Assembly: GCA_003524435.1 (NCBI GenBank)
Contig: DQHP01000084.1
Coordinates: 1-8,650 of the forward strand
DNA: 8,650 bases
Reading direction: 5' to 3'
Origin: Microbacterium sp.
GTDB taxonomy: Bacteria > Actinomycetota > Actinomycetes > Actinomycetales > Microbacteriaceae
The notes beneath the pieces were generated by a model that worked only from the letters and a program-made list of their open reading frames with translations, was not told the origin of the DNA and made no database searches. The stretch's first letter is position 1; each line of letters starts with the position of its first letter. A program made the position numbers and the translations under genes. This document shows positions 1 through 4,308 of this stretch, piece after piece.

Positions 1-498
1 GGTCAAACCCGACACGTCGACAAGACGACTCTGCTGCGCGCACTGCTCGGCAGACAGGCGCCAGACGAGGGCACCGCGAGCCTCGGCGTGAGCGTCCGGA
101 TGGGCGAGATCGATCAGGCGCGCTCGCTGTTCACCGGCGCTGCGGCGCTTGCAGATACTTTTGAAGCGATCGTTCCAGAGATGGCAGCGGCCGAGGTACG
201 CACGTTGCTGGCGAAGTTCGCGCTCAAAGCCGACCACGTCAGTCGTCCTGTTGATGAGCTTTCGCCGGGGGAGCGCACCCGCGCAGGGCTCGCGCTGCTG
301 CAGGCACGCGGCGTCAACTTCTTGGTGCTCGATGAGCCGACGAACCATTTAGACACCGTCGCCATCGAACAACTTGAGCAGGCGCTGGAATCCTACGACG
401 GAACGCTCTTGCTGGTGACACACGATCGCCGGATGCTCGACACTGTGCGGACGAACCGTCGCTGGCATGTCGATGGGGGCCAGGTCGCGGAACTCTGA
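1..498 (+). CDS. ABC-F family ATP-binding protein, 3' part (second nucleotide-binding domain)
   Basis: The reading frame is open from base 1 and ends at TGA 496-498, so the gene starts outside the window. What remains is the C-terminal nucleotide-binding domain of an ABC-F protein: signature LSPGERTR, Walker B plus D-loop 'LVLDEPTNHLD', and the H-switch in 'LLVTHDRR'. The 'DEPTNHLD' string and the absence of membrane segments identify ABC-F proteins, soluble duplicated ATPases that act on ribosomes (Uup/EttA/antibiotic-resistance type), rather than transporters. Proline in the signature is a variant I associate with actinobacterial ABC-F proteins. At the very edge the Walker A reads GQTRHVDKTTLL where G-x-N-G-x-G-K-T-T is expected: the KTTLL half is normal and the glycine half is not. 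The C-terminus is short ('GGQVAEL'), without the long coiled-coil extension of some members. The gene converges on the LysR-like gene 13 bp downstream. Family call firm; subfamily unknown. Confidence 0.9.
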   Translation, partial: GQTRHVDKTTLLRALLGRQAPDEGTASLGVSVRMGEIDQARSLFTGAAALADTFEAIVPEMAAAEVRTLLAKFALKADHVSRPVDELSPGERTRAGLALLQARGVNFLVLDEPTNHLDTVAIEQLEQALESYDGTLLLVTHDRRMLDTVRTNRRWHVDGGQVAEL

Positions 499-511
499 AG
501 GATGCTGCGCG

Positions 512-856
512 TTAGCGCCCCTGACGCTTCTTATACGGTTTCGGCTGGCCCTTGACGATCGGGGCGCGACCTTTGCCCTTCGACGCTTTCGCCTTGCCGC
601 CGCCCGGTGCTTTGGGCTTCTCTGCCGGGGCGGGCGCGGCGGCGATCATCGCACGCGCTTCGGCGATGAACATCGCTCCGACTGGGGTCAGCCGGGTGGG
701 ACTGCCTCGGGTGAGAAGCGGTTGTCCTACTTCGCTCTCGAGTTTCTCAATCGAGGTGTAGAGAGAGGCGAGAGGGATATCGAGTGTCTCTGCTGCGCGG
801 GGGAAGTGCAGTTCGTCAGCAACCGCGACGAAGCGCTGCAGCAGGGTGATGTTCAC
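512..856 (-). CDS. Short LysR-type HTH protein with basic C-terminal tail (no effector domain)
   Basis: A 114-residue protein. Residues 1-70 match the N-terminal winged HTH of LysR regulators: 'LLQRFVAVADELHFPRAAE', then the 'IEKLESEVGQPLLTR' wing/linker and 'LTPVGAMFIAEAR'. A full LysR protein is about 300 residues; here the whole ligand-binding domain is missing and is replaced by roughly 40 residues rich in Ala, Pro, Gly, Lys and Arg, ending PKPYKKRQGR. The usual recognition-helix core (SQPALS-like) reads 'IPLASLYTSI'. GTG start 856-854 overlaps the TGA of the acyltransferase by four bases (GTGA), and GAAGGA (868-863) lies six bases before it, so translation is probably coupled. It likely binds DNA, with the tail adding nonspecific or nucleoid-like affinity; this is inference. 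No autoregulatory site is evident. Alternatively it is a decayed LysR gene, but the intact coupling and orderly tail argue against that. Confidence 0.82.
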   Translation of the reverse strand: MNITLLQRFVAVADELHFPRAAETLDIPLASLYTSIEKLESEVGQPLLTRGSPTRLTPVGAMFIAEARAMIAAAPAPAEKPKAPGGGKAKASKGKGRAPIVKGQPKPYKKRQGR

Positions 857-1440
857 GGGGCGTCCTTCGTTGGGCCTTGTTCTTCGCGCAGACGTGGCTC
901 GGTGCGAAGTTTCGGATGGAACCCGGCCTTGTCGGCATAAAACGCACGGATCTGGTCCATGTCAGCGGCGACATCTCCGGTCAAATCCAAAGTGGGACCC
1001 AAACCTGTTGTCATGGTCGTTCGATCGACGAATCCCAGAGTCACCGGCATCCCCGCTTCGCGAGCGATGCGATAAAAACCTGACTTCCAGTACTCGTTTC
1101 CGCCGCGTGTGCCGTCCGGTGTGACGACTAAACCGAAGACTTCGCCCGCATTTACCCGCTCGACGACTTCAGCAACAACAGTGCCTGGGTTTGAGCGATC
1201 CACGGCAATCCCGCCGACAGAGCGCATGATCGGCCCTCGCCATCCGTGAAAAAGACTCTTCTTGCCGAGCCAACGCACATCGATGCCGAGGTTCCAGGCT
1301 ATCGCGAGCATGAGCACGAAGTCCCAGTTCGACGTGTGTGGTGCGCCCACGAGCACAGTGGGGCGCGCGGGGGCGGTCGCACCGGTCAGCGTCCAGCGAC
1401 TGAATCGCCAGAACGCGCGAGATATGAATCGTCCAAGCAC
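853..1440 (-). CDS. 1-acyl-sn-glycerol-3-phosphate acyltransferase family protein (PlsC-like)
   Basis: A 195-residue protein with the acyltransferase motif series: HX4D at 35-40 (HTSNWD), 'GGIAVDR' at 76-82, 'TPDGTR' at 107-112 in place of the usual PEGTR, and 'MPVTLGFVD' at 131-139. 'WKSGFYRIA' at 118-126 is typical of the short PlsC-like branch. Family members transfer an acyl group from acyl-ACP or acyl-CoA to a lysophospholipid or similar acceptor at the inner membrane face; the acceptor here is unknown. A hydrophobic/basic N-terminus (FISRAFWRFSRW) may bind the membrane. The GTG start is the first start after an in-frame TGA; there is no separated Shine-Dalgarno, but a -10-like hexamer lies exactly six bases before it. 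The gene is the first of a two-gene unit with the mini-LysR gene. Glu-to-Asp in the glycerol-phosphate-binding motif is the one oddity. A 122-bp gap lies upstream. Confidence 0.85.
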   Translation of the reverse strand: MLGRFISRAFWRFSRWTLTGATAPARPTVLVGAPHTSNWDFVLMLAIAWNLGIDVRWLGKKSLFHGWRGPIMRSVGGIAVDRSNPGTVVAEVVERVNAGEVFGLVVTPDGTRGGNEYWKSGFYRIAREAGMPVTLGFVDRTTMTTGLGPTLDLTGDVAADMDQIRAFYADKAGFHPKLRTEPRLREEQGPTKDAP

Positions 1441-1446
1441 CTCTCA

Positions 1447-1452
1447 ACCGTA
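1447..1452 (-). promoter_or_regulatory. Putative -10 element of a leaderless promoter for the acyltransferase gene
   Basis: On the minus strand TACGGT is followed by exactly six bases (tgagag) and the GTG start at 1440. An actinobacterial -10 (TANNNT) at this distance puts the transcription start on the first base of the start codon. No convincing -35 is seen 16-18 bp upstream. The adjacent GAGAG could be read as a Shine-Dalgarno but touches the start codon. Confidence 0.4.
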
Positions 1453-1518
1453 GGTCATCCTGTCGACCGAATCTGGCAAACCGCGGCGTTGGCTGTCTCG
1501 TTCCGCATTCGCGCACGA

Positions 1519-1552
1519 AGAGGGGGCGCCGAAGTTCTTCGACGCCCCCTCT
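1519..1552 (-). terminator. Hairpin terminator after the HesB-like gene
   Basis: A perfect 10-bp inverted repeat (agagggggcg at 1519-1528, cgccccctct at 1543-1552) begins 10 bases past the stop of the HesB-like gene. Within the loop GAAG/CTTC (1531-1534/1537-1540) can extend the stem. There is no clear T-tract on either strand, as is common for high-GC actinobacterial terminators. It separates the HesB-like gene from the acyltransferase gene. Confidence 0.65.
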
Positions 1553-1562
1553 CAGTCGTGCT

Positions 1563-1862
1563 TTAGACGGGTTGCGGCAGGATCGTGAAGCTGACAGCTC
1601 CTGCGTCGTCAACACCGGCGTCGAGCACCTTGTCTGAAAGTGCCTCAGCGGCGTTCGCCTCAAGAAAGACACGGCTGGCGTCTCCCTCGATGACGACATC
1701 GGCGGCTTCCGGCGCAGGAACAACTTGAACAGCGAAGCGTGCTTCGCCACTCGGGCCCTGCCCGTCGGCGGTCTGGATGCGAAGTCCGGCTTCGGCGCTG
1801 GCATCCTCTCGGCCGACGATCGTGGTGACGACGGCATCTGCATTCTCGGTGAGGGTGAGCAT
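1563..1862 (-). CDS. HesB/IscA-like (A-type Fe-S) small protein lacking cysteines
   Basis: A 99-residue protein beginning MLTLTENADAVV. Start, length and fold pattern (N-terminal helix, 'AGLRIQ' strand, 'FAVQVVPAPE', 'VFLEANAAEALSDKVLD', final 'AVSFTI' strand) match a small actinobacterial family annotated as HesB-type Fe-S cluster assembly proteins. Classical IscA/ErpA/HesB proteins hold Fe or Fe-S with three cysteines (one mid-chain, C-G-C near the C-terminus); this protein has no cysteine at all, so the classical scaffold role is doubtful. The ATG at 1862 was chosen over an upstream in-frame ATG at 1934 because AAGGAG (1873-1868) sits five bases before it and the extra 24 residues overlap a palindromic leader. 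It lies 111 bp downstream of the DUF6328 gene on the same strand and ends just before a strong hairpin. Real function unknown; it may be a degenerate A-type fold with a structural or regulatory role. Confidence 0.78.
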   Translation of the reverse strand: MLTLTENADAVVTTIVGREDASAEAGLRIQTADGQGPSGEARFAVQVVPAPEAADVVIEGDASRVFLEANAAEALSDKVLDAGVDDAGAVSFTILPQPV

Positions 1863-1867
1863 GAACT

Positions 1868-1873
1868 CTCCTT
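1868..1873 (-). promoter_or_regulatory. Shine-Dalgarno deciding the HesB-like start
   Basis: AAGGAG on the minus strand lies five bases upstream of the ATG at 1862. It is the strongest ribosome-binding site in the window and supports the 99-residue start over the longer reading frame from 1934. Confidence 0.8.
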
Positions 1874-1880
1874 CCGGTTG

Positions 1881-1908
1881 CGGACATGCTCCAGTCAGAA
1901 CATGTCCG
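1881..1908 (-). promoter_or_regulatory. Inverted repeat in the leader of the HesB-like gene (operator or 5'UTR hairpin)
   Basis: CGGACATG (1881-1888) and CATGTCCG (1901-1908) form a perfect 8-bp inverted repeat around 12 bases. Half-site centres are 20 bp apart, about two helical turns, which suits a dimeric regulator; in RNA it would be an 8-bp stem with a 12-nt loop. It lies 19-46 bases upstream of the HesB-like start, just before the Shine-Dalgarno. No T-tract follows, so it is not an obvious terminator for the upstream gene. The binding factor is unknown. Confidence 0.5.
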
Positions 1909-1973
1909 GGCCACGATTCCTCACTGCGGCGCACGCTGCAAGTCTCAGGACGGATTCGGAGGAACCTCTCATC

Positions 1974-2453
1974 TCATGCGCGCCGCATGATCATCGGCAC
2001 GAAAACCCACAGCCCCAGGACGAGCACCGCTCCGAGGGCGAGTACAACGGTGGCAGCTGCGCGGCCTAGCGTGAAGTCGACAATGAGCGTCACGACCCCC
2101 ACGCTGAGAGCGCCGACCACCACGAGGGTCGTTTTGACGATTCGGGATGCAGTCCGCACCAGTTCTGGTTTACGCCGCCGACCGAAGAGGACTCGATGCA
2201 TCCCGACCGGCGTCAACGCGAGAATCGTAGCGAGTCCCGCGAGCACCACCAGCACGATGTACAGCCCACGCTGTAGTTCGTCGAGCTCTGTAAAACGCGG
2301 TTGGAATGCGACGGCGAGCAGGAAGCCAGACAGTACCTGGGTACCGGTCTGCATGACGCGCAACTCCTGCATGAGCTCTTCCCAGTTACGGTCTGCGCGC
2401 TCGTTGGCGGTCTCGTCTCGACCGTCAGTGCTCATCTGTGGAGAATCACTCAT
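1974..2453 (-). CDS. DUF6328 family membrane protein
   Basis: A 159-residue protein with a polar N-terminus (about 1-35), the family-defining 'EELMQELRVMQTGTQVLSGF' segment at 25-44, and 'PRFTELDELQR' at 52-62. About four membrane spans follow: 37-51, 64-84, 107-127 and 134-154. The conserved 'TPVGMHRVLFGRRRKPELV' lies in the loop after span 2, ending with a positive cluster that should face the cytoplasm. The biochemical role of the family is unknown. The ATG at 2453 was chosen rather than an upstream TTG/GTG because the extra 50 residues (Cys- and Arg-rich) are antisense to the divergent small gene and look non-coding. A second in-frame ATG at 2435 is possible. No Shine-Dalgarno is visible. 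It is the first gene of a probable unit with the HesB-like gene and is divergent from the small Cys-containing gene. Confidence 0.82.
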   Translation of the reverse strand: MSDSPQMSTDGRDETANERADRNWEELMQELRVMQTGTQVLSGFLLAVAFQPRFTELDELQRGLYIVLVVLAGLATILALTPVGMHRVLFGRRRKPELVRTASRIVKTTLVVVGALSVGVVTLIVDFTLGRAAATVVLALGAVLVLGLWVFVPMIMRRA

Positions 2454-2459
2454 AGCTAG

Positions 2460-2488
2460 AGTGTTTCGCCCGCGGACGAACCTGTCTA
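2460..2488 (-). promoter_or_regulatory. Putative promoter of the DUF6328 gene
   Basis: On the minus strand TAGACA (2488-2483, one mismatch to TTGACA) is followed after 17 bp by AACACT (2465-2460), and the ATG at 2453 comes six bases later. The spacing fits a leaderless transcript. The -10 keeps only the A at position 2, the A at position 4 and the final T of TATAAT, so the call is moderate. Confidence 0.4.
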
Positions 2489-2523
2489 GTCCCGTGCGAA
2501 GTGCCGCTTCGTGTCTTCCGGCG

Positions 2524-2529
2524 TAGCAT
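2524..2529 (+). promoter_or_regulatory. -10 element of a leaderless promoter for the small Cys-containing gene
   Basis: TAGCAT is followed by six bases (ggatgc) and the ATG at 2536. No Shine-Dalgarno precedes the start, so transcription beginning at the A of ATG is the simplest reading. No good -35 is visible near 2501-2506. A 5-bp inverted repeat (cgaag/cttcg, 2497-2501/2507-2511) lies in the -35 area between the two divergent genes. Confidence 0.5.
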
Positions 2530-2535
2530 GGATGC

Positions 2536-2670
2536 ATGCACACTTCGCAGACTTCGGAATCTAACCCGAACGTGGAGACTTCTGAGGCGCCTTCCAGCCT
2601 CAACCTGCTCGGAGACCCGAACGCGGGTGGATGCTGCGGCGGCAGCGCCTGCGCGGTGCCGGGGGAGTAA
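2536..2670 (+). CDS. Small Cys-containing protein, 44 residues, function unknown
   Basis: A 44-codon gene. The product starts MHTSQTSESN, is Ser/Thr/Glu/Asn-rich and acidic over about 27 residues, then runs 'LNLLGDPNAGG' into CCGGSAC (33-39) and ends AVPGE. About three quarters of codons end in G or C, like the neighbours. ATG 2536 is preferred over ATG 2528 (another frame, an Arg-rich shadow) and ATG 2532 (stops after 10 codons) because a TAGCAT -10 lies exactly six bases upstream, as at three other genes here. TAA 2668-2670 is the loop of a hairpin. The three clustered cysteines suggest metal binding or a redox/peptide role. The GG just before CC also resembles a double-glycine leader site, but no peptidase or modifying enzyme is adjacent. 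It is divergent from the DUF6328 gene and convergent with the MFS gene. I do not recognise the family with certainty. Confidence 0.62.
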   Translation: MHTSQTSESNPNVETSEAPSSLNLLGDPNAGGCCGGSACAVPGE

Positions 2671-2682
2671 CTCCTCCGGCAC
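2656..2682. terminator. Bidirectional hairpin with the TAA stop codon as its loop
   Basis: gtgccgggggag (2656-2667) pairs with ctcctccggcac (2671-2682): 12 bp with one G-U wobble on the + transcript. The three-base loop TAA is the stop codon of the small gene. It lies five bases past the stop end of the convergent MFS gene (2688), so it can serve both transcripts. There is no T-tract. Confidence 0.65.
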
Positions 2683-2687
2683 GGCCT

Positions 2688-4163
2688 TCAGTGCCCGCCG
2701 TGCACCTCACCGTCCAGATCGTCGGCCGGTTTGCGGACGAACGGGCTCAGCGCGACACCGATGAGCGAGATGAACGCTCCGATCAGGAACGCCGTGCGCG
2801 CACCCGGCGCACCCGCAACAGCAGTCGAGAGTCCTTCCTGCTCGCCCGCATGCAGGATTGAGGAGTAGGTGACCGTCAGCAGCGCCACGCCGGCAGCCCC
2901 GGCGACCTGCTGGATCGTGTTCAGCGCGGCCGAGCCGTGCGAGTACAGGTGGCGCCGCAGCGAGCCCAGTGAAGCCGAGAAGAGTGGCGTGAACGACATT
3001 GCGAGTCCGACGGAGATGACCGTCTGCGCGATCATCAGCATCCACCAGGCGGTGTGATCGCCGACGGTGGAGTAGAAGAACAGCGCCGCCGAAACCATGA
3101 TCGTTCCGGGCACCAGCAGTGTGCGTGTGCCCCGTGCATCGTAGACGCGTCCCATCAGCGGCCCTAGCAGCCCCATCAGGACAGCGCCCGGGAGCAGGAT
3201 CAGACCGGATTGGAATGCATCGAGGCCAGCGACATTCTGCAGGTACTGAGGAAGCAGCACGAGCGTGCCGAACATCGACAGCGCGAGGATGCCCATGACG
3301 ATCACGCCGATCGTGTAGTTGCGTGAGCGGAATACGCGCAGATCGAGCAACGCGTCATCGATGCGCTGCAGGACGATCTGGCGCCATACGAACAGTGCGA
3401 GGGCAACGGCGCCGACAGCGAGCGAGATAACCCCGATGGTCGTACCGTTCGATTCGGCCTCGCCGCCGAACTGGCTGAGGCCGTAGACGATACCGCCGAA
3501 TCCGAACGCCGACAGCACGATTGACAGCACGTCGATCGGAGCCTTCTTCGTCTCACCGAGGTTGGTCATCCACTTCACTCCCATCGCCAGAGCGATGATC
3601 GCGATCGGAAGCACAATAGCGAACAGCACGCGCCAGTTGAATGCTTCGAGCACGGCACCGGCCAGAGTGGGGCCGATGGCGGGAGCAAGCGAGATCACCA
3701 GACCCACGCGGCCCATCATGCGACCGCGAGAGCGTGGCGGGACCACATTCATGATCGTGGTCATCAGCAGCGGCATCATGATGCCTGTACCGCCGGCCTG
3801 GATCACACGACCGGCCAGCAGCACTTCGAATCCCGGCGCGATGAGCGCGACCAGGGTGCCGATGGAAAAGGACGTCATCGCGGCGATGAAGACCTGACGT
3901 GTGGTGAAGCGTTGCAACAGGAAACCGGTGGTGGGGATGACGATCGCCATCGTCAGCATGAATGCACTGGTCAGCCACTGGCCCAGCTCCGGCGGGATGC
4001 CGAGATCAGTGTTCAGATGCGGGATCGCGATGCCCATCGTGGTTTCGTTGAGAATCGCGACGAACGCGGCGACCAGCAGCAGCCAGATCACGCGCATGTC
4101 CGAGGGCGAGATCATCGGCGCTGCTTTCGCAGTGGGGATCGAGTCCGTGGGTGTGGTGGTCAA
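2688..4163 (-). CDS. DHA2-family MFS multidrug exporter (14 TM segments)
   Basis: A 491-residue integral membrane protein, the usual length for the 14-span DHA2 (EmrB/QacA/LmrB) drug:H+ antiporters. Visible motifs: 'LNETTMGIAIPHLNTDLG' near 38-55 (motif D1), 'GFLLQRFTTRQVF' at 80-92 (motif A), 'AGRVIQAGGTGIMMP' at 117-131 (motif B, with the conserved Arg) and 'LAPAIGPTLAGAVL' at 159-172 (motif C, the antiporter signature). A second half follows, ending in a charged tail 'RKPADDLDGEVHGGH'. It should use the proton gradient to expel lipophilic compounds; the substrate cannot be read from sequence. The start is TTG at 4163, the first start after an in-frame TGA, with GAGGAG five bases upstream. 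No regulator gene is adjacent, unusual for such pumps. It is divergent from the ABC exporter across 145 bp and converges on the small gene. Confidence 0.92.
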   Translation of the reverse strand: MTTTPTDSIPTAKAAPMISPSDMRVIWLLLVAAFVAILNETTMGIAIPHLNTDLGIPPELGQWLTSAFMLTMAIVIPTTGFLLQRFTTRQVFIAAMTSFSIGTLVALIAPGFEVLLAGRVIQAGGTGIMMPLLMTTIMNVVPPRSRGRMMGRVGLVISLAPAIGPTLAGAVLEAFNWRVLFAIVLPIAIIALAMGVKWMTNLGETKKAPIDVLSIVLSAFGFGGIVYGLSQFGGEAESNGTTIGVISLAVGAVALALFVWRQIVLQRIDDALLDLRVFRSRNYTIGVIVMGILALSMFGTLVLLPQYLQNVAGLDAFQSGLILLPGAVLMGLLGPLMGRVYDARGTRTLLVPGTIMVSAALFFYSTVGDHTAWWMLMIAQTVISVGLAMSFTPLFSASLGSLRRHLYSHGSAALNTIQQVAGAAGVALLTVTYSSILHAGEQEGLSTAVAGAPGARTAFLIGAFISLIGVALSPFVRKPADDLDGEVHGGH

Positions 4164-4168
4164 AGCAT

Positions 4169-4174
4169 CTCCTC
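4169..4174 (-). promoter_or_regulatory. Shine-Dalgarno deciding the TTG start of the MFS gene
   Basis: GAGGAG on the minus strand lies five bases before TTG 4163. An ATG at 4168 directly abuts the GGAG and would encode only two residues (ATG CTT TGA), with the stop overlapping the TTG; its zero spacing makes it an unlikely start. Confidence 0.7.
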
Positions 4175-4232
4175 AGAAGCTGGGGCGGAACACCACCGAC
4201 GAAGCCGACAGATCCGGCATTCGTGCGTGGAC

Positions 4233-4259
4233 GACATACCAGCCTAACGCCTAGGTCAA
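4233..4259 (-). promoter_or_regulatory. Weak candidate promoter for the MFS gene
   Basis: TTGACC (4259-4254, one mismatch to TTGACA) is followed after 15 bp by TATGTC (4238-4233) on the minus strand. The spacing is short and the final T of the -10 is missing. It would give a leader of about 60 bases before the TTG start. Confidence 0.25.
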
Positions 4260-4260
4260 C

Positions 4261-4274
4261 GGCGGTATTCCGCC
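4261..4274. promoter_or_regulatory. Inverted repeat between divergent exporter genes (candidate operator)
   Basis: GGCGG-TATT-CCGCC is a perfect 5-bp inverted repeat sitting between the candidate MFS -35 (4259-4254) and the ABC -10 (4297-4302), where a bound repressor could block either promoter. The rest of the 145-bp gap (4164-4308) also has CCTAGG (4251-4256) and a short A/T-rich run at 4281-4290; no gene is visible in it. Short arms keep confidence low. Confidence 0.3.
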
Positions 4275-4296
4275 CGGCACAAAGTTTTTACAGGGA

Positions 4297-4302
4297 TAGG
4301 CT
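4297..4302 (+). promoter_or_regulatory. -10 element of a leaderless promoter for the ABC exporter
   Basis: TAGGCT is followed by six bases (gaccgg) and the ATG at 4309. No Shine-Dalgarno is present, so a leaderless mRNA is likely. No recognisable -35 lies 16-18 bp upstream, although an A/T-rich stretch (4281-4290) precedes it. Confidence 0.5.
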
Positions 4303-4308
4303 GACCGG

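Noticed and set aside
467..940. 157-codon open frame on the + strand
   Set aside because: It runs across the ABC-F stop and antisense to two well-supported genes; the product is unlike any known protein.
1898..1907. LexA/SOS box resemblance (gaacatgtcc) in the HesB-like leader
   Set aside because: Actinobacterial SOS boxes need GAAC-N4-GTTC with flanking TC/GA; the right half reads GTCC. The 8-bp inverted repeat spanning it explains the sequence better.
1777..2526. 249-codon open frame on the + strand
   Set aside because: Its product is a Ser/Arg/Thr-rich low-complexity string, antisense to the DUF6328 gene and the HesB-like 5' region.
2451..2603. N-terminal 50-residue extension of the DUF6328 protein
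   Set aside because: The extension contains Cys- and Arg-rich sequence antisense to the small divergent gene, and family homology begins after Met at 2453.
4160..4168. Two-codon minigene ATG CTT TGA overlapping the MFS start
   Set aside because: The ATG directly abuts the GGAG, so it has no usable spacing from the ribosome-binding site; probably coincidental.
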